Shown here piece by piece: positions 1 through 7,383 of a stretch of DNA of 34,534 nt (its first letter is position 1; each line of letters opens with the position of its first letter). This DNA comes from JBAZGG01 sp041653015 (GTDB lineage Bacteria > Bacillota_I > Bacilli_A > RFN20 > CAG-826), in NCBI GenBank assembly GCA_041653015.1, contig JBAZGG010000011.1:1-34534 (forward strand), in the 5' to 3' direction. The notes beneath the pieces are model-generated. The model worked only from the letters and a program-made list of their open reading frames with translations. It did no database searches and was not told where the DNA came from. The translations under genes were made by a program, and so were the position numbers.

Positions 1-613
1 GCCTTATCGAACCAGCGGCGGCATTTCTTGCATTCGCCAGCAATGGCTCGCCATTTTTTTCTCTCAATTGATTGAGTTTATTCAATGTCTTTTTAGGCAT
101 ATATACTTCGCCGCGAACTTCAAAGGGATGATCAACTTTTATGTGAGTCGGAATGGATTTGATCGTGATGACGTTGTTCGTGACATCTTCGCCGACATTT
201 CCATCGCCTCTCGTGACAGCGTAATTCAATTGGCCTTTTTCATCGTAATCGAGGCTCATAGCTAAGCCATCGATCTTCATTTCCGCCATGTAGTCAATTT
301 TCTCCACTTCTGTAATCTCTCTGACTCTTTTATCAAAGTCTCTGATGTCTTCATCCGTAAAAGCATTCGCTAGCGAAAGCATCATTCTCTTGTGCTTAAT
401 CTTAGCAAATTCGCTCACGACGATGCCGCCGACTCTTTGTGACGGAGAATGGGGATTTTTAAATTGAGGGTGTTGCTTTTCTAGCAGAATCAACTCGTTC
501 ATCAAACGATCGTATTCAGCATCCGACACGGATGGAGTGTCCAATGCATAATACTCATAATTGAACTTATCGAGCAGTTCGATTAGTTGATTTATGCGCT
601 CCTCTGGCTTCAT
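1..613 (-). CDS. ligA: NAD-dependent DNA ligase LigA, 5' part (gene runs off the left edge)
   Basis: LigA seals nicks in duplex DNA during replication and repair, using NAD+ through a ligase-AMP intermediate. About 204 N-terminal residues are present. Reading the minus strand from the ATG at 613 gives the Ia domain (Tyr-rich helix EYYALD, then SDAEYDRL), the adenylation motif KIDGLA with the AMP-accepting Lys at residue 113, and then TRGDGNVGEDVTNN and EVRGEVYM, all standard for the family. The last residues match the NARNAAAGS segment. The remaining adenylation, OB, zinc, HhH and BRCT parts lie outside the window. The start codon overlaps the pcrA stop in an ATGA, so pcrA-ligA are co-transcribed and probably translationally coupled, an order common in Firmicutes. 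The sequence is open to the window edge with no frameshift. Confidence 0.95.
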   Translation of the reverse strand, partial: MKPEERINQLIELLDKFNYEYYALDTPSVSDAEYDRLMNELILLEKQHPQFKNPHSPSQRVGGIVVSEFAKIKHKRMMLSLANAFTDEDIRDFDKRVREITEVEKIDYMAEMKIDGLAMSLDYDEKGQLNYAVTRGDGNVGEDVTNNVITIKSIPTHIKVDHPFEVRGEVYMPKKTLNKLNQLREKNGEPLLANARNAAAGSIR

Positions 614-2817
614 GCTTTTCCACCCACGCTTTCTTTTCTTGACAACATAGGATGTTTTGCTAACATCGTCTTTTTGCCTTCTCTATCAAAATTAACTTCG
701 ATTATCTGACCATCATCTAACACTTTTACAACAGTTCCTTCACCAAATTTTTGATGGATGGCGATATCTCCAACTTTCCAGTTGGTGATCCCGTTATCGG
801 TGTGTATCTCTTCTTTTTTCTCTTCGACGAAGAAACCATTATCTTCGAATAGAGATGATGTGAAGGGCTTCTTCGCTTTATAATATGGCTCTTCATTTGG
901 AAAAAGCAAACACGACTCACCAAAAAACCGAGAAGGGATTTGATGCGATTGCTGAATGAATGAATAGTCAGTGTTACACGACAGCAAAAGTCTTTTTTTA
1001 GCTCTCGTATAAGCGACATAGCACAAGCGCCTCTCCTCTTCTAAGCCGATATTGCCACTCTGCGTCATGGTTCTGGCGCTAGGAAAAACGCCCTCATTCA
1101 AACCGATGACAAAAACATAATCGAATTCAAGCCCTTTGGCGATGTGAACAGTCATGAGAGAAACATAGTTTCCTTCGTTGATATCGTCCTGAGAAGTCGC
1201 TAATGTCACGTTCTCTAGATAATTTTCAAATGATGAATCCGGATTCTTTTTAACAAAATCGTACATATCGGTGAACAAAGCCTTGACGTTTTCTATTCTC
1301 TCATCAGAATCATCATCATTGGTGAGATAGTCCATGTATCCAAGCTCTTGAATCATCTCTTCGATTATTTTTGAATATAATTCTAAATTCTCGCGAAAGC
1401 GCGCCTTGTATTTCTCGATCAGATTTATCATCGACATCAAGGTTGTCACCGCTTTCGTCTTCAATTCGGTAGAATATTTATCCAAATGCGCGATGTAGTT
1501 GTAAATCGATTCGTTCGCAGAAGAGGCTTCGCTCTTTAGAATATCGATTGATGTATCACCGATTCCTCGTCGCGGAATATTGACAATTCTTTCGAATGAT
1601 ACGTTATCGAGATGATTAAAAATTAAGCGCACATAAGCTAGGACGTCTTTAATCTCTTTTCTCTGATAGAATCTAAGCCCACCAAACATGCGATACGGAA
1701 TCTGTTTCTTTGCCAATTCCTTTTCGAAAGGAAGAGTTAAATAGCTCGAGCGATATAAAACCACAACTTTGCGATAATTAAACGTTGAATCGCTCTTCGA
1801 TAGACTAATTATCTGCCTTATGACCCATTCCGCTTCTATCTCTTTAGAAAAAGCTTTATAGACTGTGATAGCATCACCTCTCTGATTATTTGTAAAGAGG
1901 TTCTTTTTGACTCTTTTCTTGTTGTGATCGATCAGCTTGTTGGCCGTATCCAATATCGTTTGAGTAGAGCGGTAGTTTTGATCGAGAATAACTGTTTCGG
2001 CATTCGGAAACGAATTTTCAAAGTTCAAAATGATATCTTGATTTGCACCGCGCCACGTATAGATTGTTTGATCGGGATCGCCGACGACATATACACATGT
2101 CGATGGTTTTACCAAAAGCTTGATCAAAGTGAACTGAACATCATTCGTGTCTTGAAATTCATCGACGAGGATGTGATCGATTCTTTTCTGCCATTTTTCT
2201 CTGATTTGAGGAAACTCGTCGAGAATCATTATCGCGCGAAGTAAAAGATCATCGAAATCAAATCCATACATCTTGTCTTTTGATTCTTCGTACTCTTTAA
2301 AAAACTCAAGGCACTCATAATCAATTTTAGTAGCGTTTGTTGGAAGTTTGACATCCTTAGGATAATTGCCGTGGCATTTCTCTTCGGAAATTAAGGAAAG
2401 GGCGAGCTTCACAATATCATCATTCTTCTTATACCCGTGCTTTTCAGCGATAGATTTAATGAGCCTTTCCTGATCGTCATCATCATAGATGGTGAAGTTG
2501 CTCGGGAAAGATAAAGCCGAAACCTCGCGCCTTAAAAACTTTGCGCAAAAGCTATGAAACGTCATCACCGATAACGATGAAGATGCTTCAGGAACTAATC
2601 GGCAAGCGCGATCTTTCATCTCATTAGCGACTTTATTCGTAAAGGCGATGGCGAGAATGGATGATGGATTGACATGCATCTCACTTATCAGATAAGAGAT
2701 ACGATAGGTTAAAACACGGGTTTTACCACTGCCCGCACCAGCCACGACTCTGACATATTGTGATGCAGTCGAAACAGCATTATATTGCTTATCATTCAAA
2801 AGTGATTGATAATCCAT
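610..2817 (-). CDS. pcrA: ATP-dependent 3'-5' DNA helicase PcrA (UvrD/Rep family)
   Basis: This is an SF1A helicase that unwinds DNA in repair and plasmid replication and clears recombinase and stalled RNA polymerase. All helicase motifs are visible: Walker A AGAGSGKT at residues 26-33, motif II DEFQDTND, motif III GDPDQTIYTWRGA, motif IV LDQNYRST, motif V TVHIAKGLEF and motif VI CYVAYTRAKKRL. The end (VGDIAIHQKFGEGTVV...) is the Tudor-like C-terminal domain that in PcrA binds RNA polymerase. The chosen start, MDYQSLLNDKQ, gives 735 residues, the usual PcrA length. An in-frame ATG 48 bases upstream (2865) would lie upstream of the predicted transcription start, so it was rejected. Motif V has Ile where Ser or Ala is usual. 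It is followed by ligA with a 4-base overlap. Confidence 0.97.
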   Translation of the reverse strand: MDYQSLLNDKQYNAVSTASQYVRVVAGAGSGKTRVLTYRISYLISEMHVNPSSILAIAFTNKVANEMKDRACRLVPEASSSLSVMTFHSFCAKFLRREVSALSFPSNFTIYDDDDQERLIKSIAEKHGYKKNDDIVKLALSLISEEKCHGNYPKDVKLPTNATKIDYECLEFFKEYEESKDKMYGFDFDDLLLRAIMILDEFPQIREKWQKRIDHILVDEFQDTNDVQFTLIKLLVKPSTCVYVVGDPDQTIYTWRGANQDIILNFENSFPNAETVILDQNYRSTQTILDTANKLIDHNKKRVKKNLFTNNQRGDAITVYKAFSKEIEAEWVIRQIISLSKSDSTFNYRKVVVLYRSSYLTLPFEKELAKKQIPYRMFGGLRFYQRKEIKDVLAYVRLIFNHLDNVSFERIVNIPRRGIGDTSIDILKSEASSANESIYNYIAHLDKYSTELKTKAVTTLMSMINLIEKYKARFRENLELYSKIIEEMIQELGYMDYLTNDDDSDERIENVKALFTDMYDFVKKNPDSSFENYLENVTLATSQDDINEGNYVSLMTVHIAKGLEFDYVFVIGLNEGVFPSARTMTQSGNIGLEEERRLCYVAYTRAKKRLLLSCNTDYSFIQQSHQIPSRFFGESCLLFPNEEPYYKAKKPFTSSLFEDNGFFVEEKKEEIHTDNGITNWKVGDIAIHQKFGEGTVVKVLDDGQIIEVNFDREGKKTMLAKHPMLSRKESVGGKA

Positions 2818-2828
2818 TTTTGTGCCTA

Positions 2829-2847
2829 ATATTACCTTTGGTAATAT
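2829..2847. promoter_or_regulatory. Inverted repeat over the pcrA transcription start (candidate operator)
   Basis: A perfect inverted repeat, ATATTACC-TTT-GGTAATAT (8-bp arms, 3-base centre), overlaps the 3' end of the pcrA -10 box and the predicted +1. This is where a repressor would act. It does not resemble the Gram-positive LexA box (CGAAC-N4-GTTCG). The regulator is unknown. It could instead form a small hairpin at the 5' end of the mRNA. Confidence 0.4.
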
Positions 2848-2874
2848 ATTATCATAATATAACAATCACTACAA
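2846..2874 (-). promoter_or_regulatory. pcrA-ligA promoter
   Basis: On the minus strand, TTGTAG (2874-2869) is followed after 17 bases by TAATAT (2851-2846). TG one base upstream of the -10 makes it an extended -10. The predicted start is near 2839, giving a leader of about 22 bases to the ATG at 2817. Prediction by eye. Confidence 0.55.
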
Positions 2875-2952
2875 TTGCATTCTGCCTTTTTTAGTAAAAA
2901 GTAAATTGCCATCGCAGTTATTCAAGAAAGCAATCACAATTATACTCCCTTA

Positions 2953-2961
2953 TGCTACTAT
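2953..2961 (+). promoter_or_regulatory. Extended -10 promoter of the 2968-5029 operon
   Basis: TGCTACTAT (TG, one base, TACTAT) ends six bases before the ATG at 2968. The predicted +1 therefore falls on the A of the start codon and the mRNA would be leaderless. No Shine-Dalgarno site precedes the ATG. A second -10-like TATACT lies at 2941-2946 and would give a leader of about 15 bases. Confidence 0.45.
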
Positions 2962-2967
2962 TGAAAC

Positions 2968-3897
2968 ATGTCTATGTTTGTGAAAAGAGAGTCACTCGTT
3001 CAAAATATGGCTTACATGGGGATCATGGCAGCGATAAATATCATCTTTGCTATCATCGTCGCTTTCGTGCCAGTTCTGTCAATTTTTTTGATGTTGATAT
3101 TGCCTTTGACAAGTGCGATCGTCACAATTTTCTGCAAAGAGAAATATTATATAATTTACGCTCTTGCCACGATCGGTCTTTCGCTCACAGCAACTCTGTT
3201 CAATATTCAGACAACAATATTTTATATTGTCCCATCAATTTTGACCGGGTTCTGTTTCGGGATGATGATCAAGTATCGAATCAACACGATTTGGGTATTG
3301 ATAACGACAGCGATTATTCAAACCGTATGCACGCTCGCAACCATCCCTCTCATCAATCTGCTTTTCGACACCGATATCATTTTATTTTTTAAAACAGTAT
3401 TCAGAGTTGACACGTATGTATATATAGATATCATAATTCCTTCTGTGGTCTTTTTTATGTCGCTCACACAAATGCTATTTTCATATATTATGATCGCTTC
3501 AGAGATAAGAAAGTTCGACTACTCCTTCGCACACAGAAAAGTCTCTTCTTTTTGGACGGCAATCTACATCATATCGAGTATCGCTATCTGCGCAATATTC
3601 GCATTTTTCTTTGTTCAATACGCTTATGTGTTTCTTGTGATCAGCTATTATTTTTTAGCATTTCTCATCGCTTCTTTCATACAAAGGAAATATAAGTGGG
3701 CAATCATTCTTTCAGGAATCGCATTGCTCGGGAGTATGATTTTGTTCGGTTTATTCTATAATTTGTTAGGAAATCCTTATGGTCTACTTCTGTTCGGTAT
3801 CTTCCCCGCCATCGTCTCCATTATTGCATTATGCAATAGCCTATTGAAGAAAGAACTCATCAAAGATAGAATAAATAATATAAAGGCCGGAAACTAA
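2968..3897 (+). CDS. Polytopic membrane protein, possibly DUF2232/YybS-like
   Basis: This 309-residue protein is almost entirely hydrophobic, with about eight to nine membrane segments (roughly residues 14-56, 60-80, 84-101, 108-142, 152-178, 194-215, 217-237, 243-265 and 270-290). The N-terminal half is arranged like the S-component-type fold seen in DUF2232/YybS and ECF transporter substrate subunits, but no diagnostic motif was recognised, so the family is only a guess. It opens a three-gene operon. Its TAA stop overlaps the ATG of the next gene (TAATG), which implies coupled translation and related roles. The start at 2968 was chosen because an extended -10 lies six bases upstream; a second ATG at 2974 is possible. 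Function unknown. Confidence 0.8.
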   Translation: MSMFVKRESLVQNMAYMGIMAAINIIFAIIVAFVPVLSIFLMLILPLTSAIVTIFCKEKYYIIYALATIGLSLTATLFNIQTTIFYIVPSILTGFCFGMMIKYRINTIWVLITTAIIQTVCTLATIPLINLLFDTDIILFFKTVFRVDTYVYIDIIIPSVVFFMSLTQMLFSYIMIASEIRKFDYSFAHRKVSSFWTAIYIISSIAICAIFAFFFVQYAYVFLVISYYFLAFLIASFIQRKYKWAIILSGIALLGSMILFGLFYNLLGNPYGLLLFGIFPAIVSIIALCNSLLKKELIKDRINNIKAGN

Positions 3898-4346
3898 TGT
3901 TAGATTTTTTAAAAATATTTGGATACGGCGTCTTATACGTAATTTTATTACCGTTGATAATTTTGTTTTTTGCACTCTATGCCGTGTACTGCATTTTTGT
4001 ATTCTTAGTGATGCTCGTCAAGGCTATCGTCGCCTTTTTCCGAGGTCGCAGTCTGTTCGATCCGATGGCGGAAGATAAAATCGCCAAGGAGAGATTGGCA
4101 AATTTAATTTTTAATCCTGCGCTAGGTACCTATCAGTCAAACCAAAAGGAAAGTCGAGTGACAGAAGACGAAAAACAGCCAGAAGAAAAGCCCCAGAGCA
4201 AAGAAAAAGAGGGCGAGATTATTGATAATGACAGCAGCGCTCCGACGAGTAAACCAAGCGATGTTTATATCGAGACATCAAACGATGTCACTTCCGAAAA
4301 CAAAGATGGAGAAATCGAAGATAAGACAGGAGACGATATTTTATGA
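3897..4346 (+). CDS. Small membrane protein with long acidic cytoplasmic tail, unknown function
   Basis: The protein has 149 residues. Residues 7-48 are a continuous hydrophobic stretch, enough for a two-helix hairpin, followed by FFRGRSLFDP and a hydrophilic tail of about 95 residues rich in Glu, Asp, Lys and Ser with no predicted fold, probably disordered. The tail has no Cys or Trp. The gene starts inside the stop codon of the preceding membrane protein (TAATG), and its own TGA overlaps the next ATG (ATGA), so all three products are made from one transcript in coupled fashion and may form a complex. No family was recognised. It is not an obvious lipoprotein or secreted protein. Confidence 0.75.
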   Translation: MLDFLKIFGYGVLYVILLPLIILFFALYAVYCIFVFLVMLVKAIVAFFRGRSLFDPMAEDKIAKERLANLIFNPALGTYQSNQKESRVTEDEKQPEEKPQSKEKEGEIIDNDSSAPTSKPSDVYIETSNDVTSENKDGEIEDKTGDDIL

Positions 4347-5029
4347 TCTCACTGATATCATTGAGTGAAAATGACAAAAGGCTGATCATTGTTCTGGTGA
4401 TCATCTTCATCCTTATTTTTATCATCGCTGGATATCTCGGCCTTCTAATTCGAAAAGTGATGAAATTTCAGGGTGAGAGAATCGATCGCGAAGTTCATGA
4501 CGCCGTCGTCACTAATGTGATAACAGAGCCTAAACACTTCAGAAGATTTGGTCTCAAGAAAAACATGAGACTATTATATAAAGAAGCGCGATTGCCTCTA
4601 TTGATTTTTTGTCTCACGGCTATCGCTTACATCATATATTCAATGGCTATCGGTCACATCGTAAATGTTTTCGATTCGGAAGTTGAAGGGTTCCCGACGA
4701 TCATGTTTTTATGGGATTTTGCCAGTGCGCCGAAAGTGACATTTTTTGGTTTCTCAATCATTTCCGATTGGCCACCACTATCGCACACGCCAACTTTTCA
4801 TGTCGAAGCGATTATCTCCTATATCGTTCTGCCTCTTTTCGCAGTGAGCATCGTCTGGTTTTTGGTGATGGTGCAAGCCTACATCGCAAGAACGTTCCGA
4901 TTATTAAAATTATCGAGGTCCATCTATGGCAAAAACCTCGACAACTATAATGCTGCAACCAACACTTTTGTCGCTCCTGCTCCAAAGCAAGAAGATAAGA
5001 AGAAAAAAGATGAGAGTATTATAAAATAA
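4343..5029 (+). CDS. Three-helix membrane protein, unknown function
   Basis: The protein has 228 residues. One membrane helix lies at about 14-36, then a basic linker (residues 40-84, including FRRFGLKKNMRLLYKEARLP), a second helix at about 85-105, a loop of about 45 residues rich in aromatic residues and Pro that is probably outside the cell, and a third helix at about 155-180. The tail ends in a Lys/Glu-rich segment (KQEDKKKKDESIIK). The gene overlaps the previous one by four bases (ATGA) and ends the operon. A hairpin terminator follows about 80 bases later. No family was recognised. With its two neighbours it forms a membrane module that could be a transporter or an envelope complex. Confidence 0.75.
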   Translation: MISLISLSENDKRLIIVLVIIFILIFIIAGYLGLLIRKVMKFQGERIDREVHDAVVTNVITEPKHFRRFGLKKNMRLLYKEARLPLLIFCLTAIAYIIYSMAIGHIVNVFDSEVEGFPTIMFLWDFASAPKVTFFGFSIISDWPPLSHTPTFHVEAIISYIVLPLFAVSIVWFLVMVQAYIARTFRLLKLSRSIYGKNLDNYNAATNTFVAPAPKQEDKKKKDESIIK

Positions 5030-5032
5030 TTA

Positions 5033-5176
5033 TTAACTGAGCAGTTTCATAAATGTCACAACGATTTCCATCACTAATATCGCTACCAAAACAATTGTAA
5101 TAACAACCAGAAAACCTATCGCGCGATGGGTTTTTTTCTTTTCTATCAATTGATTGTCTTGCACATTGTTTTCCAT
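5033..5176 (-). CDS. 47-residue single-pass membrane peptide downstream of asnS
   Basis: Reading the minus strand from the ATG at 5176 gives 47 codons and a TAA. A charged N-terminus (MENNVQDNQLIEKKKTHRAI) is followed by one strong membrane helix (about residues 20-43). The case for it being real is the translation signal: asnS ends TAC-TAA and the A of that stop begins a good Shine-Dalgarno site (AAGGA), six bases before the ATG. It would be co-transcribed with asnS. The reading frame contains, on the opposite strand, the terminator of the 2968-5029 operon, and its stop is three bases from that operon's last stop. Function unknown; topology predicts N-in by the positive-inside rule. Confidence 0.65.
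   Translation of the reverse strand: MENNVQDNQLIEKKKTHRAIGFLVVITIVLVAILVMEIVVTFMKLLS
5111..5142 (+). terminator. Rho-independent terminator of the 2968-5029 operon
   Basis: A ten-base-pair stem is formed by AAAACCTATC (5111-5120) and GATGGGTTTT (5125-5134), with one T-G wobble and loop GCGC. It continues into a T-rich run (to 5142). It is oriented to stop plus-strand transcription about 80 bases after the last stop codon and lies inside the minus-strand 47-codon gene. Confidence 0.7.
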
Positions 5177-5185
5177 ATTTATTCC

Positions 5186-6577
5186 TTAGTACTTTAAAGC
5201 GTTAGATGTTCGAGGAAATGGTTGAACGTCGCGGATGTTGCTCATCCCCGTTAAATACATGAGTAAGCGATCAAACCCGATGCCAAATCCCGCATGAGGG
5301 CAGCCACCATATTTTCTGAGGTCGAGATACCACTCCAGACCTTTATCGTTGCCAATTTCTTTCATTTTAGCGAGGAGTGTCTCATAATCGTCTTCGCGTT
5401 GCGAACCACCGACTAGCTCTCCGACATAGGGCACCAATAAATCACAGGCGGCAACCGTTTTGCCATCTTCATTCTGCTTCATGTAAAAAGCCTTGATCTC
5501 TTTAGGGTAGTCAGTGATAAAAACTGGACCCTTAACAATCTCTTCGGTGATATAGCGTTCGTGCTCGCTCTGCAAGTCCATGCCCCATTGGATATTTGGA
5601 TTTTCAAATTTGAGACCTTTTTTGATTGCTTCTTGAAGTGTGGAGATAGCATCTGTATAACTCATCCTAACAAATTTTGAATTTAAAACATGATTCAATC
5701 TATCCATCAGACTCTTGTCGATCATCTCATTGAAAAAGGACATCTCATCCGGGCATTCATCTTGAACATATCTGATGCAATACTTGACACAAGCCTCGAT
5801 GAGCTCCATATCGTCTTCTAAATCAGCGAAGGCGATTTCTGGTTCGACCATCCAGAATTCACTGGCGTGGCGAACAGTATTTGATTTCTCAGCGCGAAAG
5901 ACAGGTCCAAATGTGTATACGTCGCGAAAAGCCATCGCGAAGGCTTCGACATGCAATTGACCAGTGACGGTGAGCGAAGCTGGAACACCATAAAAATCAT
6001 TTGGATTCTTGGCGTCGGTAATGACTTTAAAAACTTCTCCCGCCCCTTCCCCATCGTTTGTGGTTATGATAGGCGTATGAACATAGACGAATCCTTCATC
6101 TTGAAAAAATTTGTGAATAGCCATCGAAAGAACGCTTCTGACGCGAAACACGGCATTGAAAGAGTTTGCACGCGGTCTCAGATGGGCGATATCTCTTAAA
6201 AATTCAAATGAATGGTGTTTCTTTTGCAAAGGATAGGATTGATCTACATCGCCAATCCGTTTTAATTCAATGACATGTATTTCAAAGATTTGTTTGGCAT
6301 CTGGAGTCAACACCAATTGTCCAAGAACGCTGATCGATGAACCGGTGGCGAGATGAGATAAGGAGTCGAAGTCGGCATTCTTTTCTCGAGTGTAAACCAA
6401 TTGAGCACTCTTAAAATTCGTTCCATCGTTGAATTCGATAAATCCGATCGATCCATTGTTGCGATTAGTCTTTATCCATCCTTCGAGATAAACTTCTTGA
6501 ATCGAATTCAATAATTCTTTATTTTGTCCATAAACTATACTATATAGTTCATAAACCGTTATTCCTGTTGGTTTCAT
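5186..6577 (-). CDS. asnS: Asparagine--tRNA ligase
   Basis: This class IIb synthetase charges tRNA-Asn with asparagine using ATP. The N-terminal OB fold that binds the anticodon occupies about residues 15-115 (EGWIKTNRNNGSIGFIEFND). The catalytic domain carries motif 1 (around FVYVHTPIITTNDGEGAGE), motif 2 (FRAEKSNTVRHASEFWMVEPE) and motif 3 (GFGIGFDRLLMYLTG). The ending NIRDVQPFPRT is typical of AsnS as opposed to AspS. The ATG at 6577 gives 463 residues, close to the E. coli length, and has AGAGG about nine bases upstream. An in-frame TTG at 6607 gives ten extra residues but overlaps the -10 box. The leader is too short for a T-box. It is followed by a co-transcribed 47-residue membrane peptide. 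Confidence 0.97.
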   Translation of the reverse strand: MKPTGITVYELYSIVYGQNKELLNSIQEVYLEGWIKTNRNNGSIGFIEFNDGTNFKSAQLVYTREKNADFDSLSHLATGSSISVLGQLVLTPDAKQIFEIHVIELKRIGDVDQSYPLQKKHHSFEFLRDIAHLRPRANSFNAVFRVRSVLSMAIHKFFQDEGFVYVHTPIITTNDGEGAGEVFKVITDAKNPNDFYGVPASLTVTGQLHVEAFAMAFRDVYTFGPVFRAEKSNTVRHASEFWMVEPEIAFADLEDDMELIEACVKYCIRYVQDECPDEMSFFNEMIDKSLMDRLNHVLNSKFVRMSYTDAISTLQEAIKKGLKFENPNIQWGMDLQSEHERYITEEIVKGPVFITDYPKEIKAFYMKQNEDGKTVAACDLLVPYVGELVGGSQREDDYETLLAKMKEIGNDKGLEWYLDLRKYGGCPHAGFGIGFDRLLMYLTGMSNIRDVQPFPRTSNALKY

Positions 6578-6598
6578 AGATGAATGCCTCTTTTCGAT

Positions 6599-6626
6599 AT
6601 TATACAAAAAAATAGTGAATTGTTCA
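6599..6626 (-). promoter_or_regulatory. asnS promoter
   Basis: TATAAT (6604-6599) has TGAACA 16 bases upstream (6626-6621). The predicted start is near 6592, leaving a leader of about 15 bases with AGAGG. The -35 lies within the terminator hairpin of the upstream gene, so the two signals share sequence. Confidence 0.5.
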
Positions 6627-6629
6627 CTA
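6606..6629 (-). terminator. Rho-independent terminator of the sugar transferase gene
   Basis: On the minus strand, TAGTGAA-CAA-TTCACTA (seven-base-pair perfect stem) is followed directly by seven T residues. It lies 18 bases after the stop codon of the sugar transferase at 6647. The stem is AT-rich but the T-run is uninterrupted. It overlaps the asnS -35 region. Confidence 0.7.
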
Positions 6630-6646
6630 AAAAGAGAAAGAGATTA

Positions 6647-7312
6647 CTATTCTGCTCCGTCGCCTTTAAAAACGGCTGGAATCGTCATAAAAAGTATTTT
6701 AAAATCGAAAAACAAACTTCTGTTCTGAACATAATAAATATTCATTTTTTGCCGTTCGCCATCCTCGTATTTCACTTTGCTGCGACCATAAGCTTGCCAA
6801 TATCCTGTCAAGCCAGGTTTCACTTTGCAAATGAAGTCTTTCTGTTCAGGAGTGTAGTTTTCATCCAATTCTCTTTGACACACTGGACGAGGCCCAACCA
6901 AGGAGATTACACCGGTAAAAATATTGAACAACTGCGGCAATTCATCAATAGATGTCTTTCTGATAAAACGTCCAAAAGATGTTATTCTCGGATCGTTTGA
7001 TATCTTTCTCTCTTTATAGAATTGATCTAGTTGTTCTGAAGATAGATATTTTTTGAGTCTCGATTCGGCATCGATATACATGGATCGATATTTCCAAATG
7101 TAAATTATTCTCCCATCTTTGCCCACTCGCGGGTCGCGAAAAATGGCCGGTCCTTTCGAATTGCACTTCACAATGATGCCGATGACAAACATAGGGACGA
7201 TGAGAATGATAATAGATACAAAAGAGACAAGAATATCAAAGAAACGCTTAACAAAATTAAAAAAAGGCTTTTTCTTAAATGTCAGCGTTTCACAATATAT
7301 TTCATTTTCCAT
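6647..7312 (-). CDS. Polyprenyl-phosphate sugar-1-phosphate transferase (glycan-initiating)
   Basis: A small (221-residue) phosphoglycosyl transferase of the bacterial sugar transferase family, which moves a sugar-1-phosphate from a UDP-sugar to undecaprenyl phosphate and so starts a capsule, exopolysaccharide or glycoprotein glycan. One N-terminal re-entrant membrane helix (about residues 23-48) follows the usual KRFFDIL. Then come RVGKDGRIIYIWKYRSM, the Asp-Glu catalytic pair in RKTSIDELPQL, SLVGPRPV and KPGLTGYWQAYGRS. Only the catalytic half is present, as in WcaJ C-terminal or PglC-like single-domain enzymes. It stands alone with its own promoter and terminator. The glycosyltransferases and flippase that could extend its product are about 9-14 kb away. 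The sugar specificity cannot be read from sequence. Confidence 0.92.
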   Translation of the reverse strand: MENEIYCETLTFKKKPFFNFVKRFFDILVSFVSIIILIVPMFVIGIIVKCNSKGPAIFRDPRVGKDGRIIYIWKYRSMYIDAESRLKKYLSSEQLDQFYKERKISNDPRITSFGRFIRKTSIDELPQLFNIFTGVISLVGPRPVCQRELDENYTPEQKDFICKVKPGLTGYWQAYGRSKVKYEDGERQKMNIYYVQNRSLFFDFKILFMTIPAVFKGDGAE

Positions 7313-7334
7313 AAGTCAAATGCCACTTCTGCAT

Positions 7335-7363
7335 ATTCTACTAATAAGGTATCAGCGTTTCAA
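7335..7363 (-). promoter_or_regulatory. Promoter of the sugar transferase gene
   Basis: TTGAAA (7363-7358), 17 bases, TAGAAT (7340-7335). The predicted start is about 16 bases before the ATG at 7312. This is one of the few promoters here with a good -35 box. It lies just after the tsaD stop. Confidence 0.6.
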
Positions 7364-7383
7364 GCAAAAACCAATCCAATAAA

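Noticed and set aside
68..265. Plus-strand open frame at the left edge
   Set aside because: It lies antisense to the clear LigA adenylation domain and has no ribosome site or recognisable product.
2829..2847. LexA (SOS) box upstream of pcrA
   Set aside because: The inverted repeat does not match CGAAC-N4-GTTCG or its close variants, so SOS control is not claimed.
2952..3392. Second plus-strand frame overlapping the first membrane gene
   Set aside because: It is a frame-shifted shadow of the 309-residue membrane protein, rich in His/Arg/Ser with no coherent fold.
6578..6646. T-box leader for asnS
   Set aside because: Only about 70 bases separate asnS from the upstream gene and they hold a terminator and promoter. 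No T-box sequence (TGGGTGG-type) is present and the predicted leader is about 15 bases.
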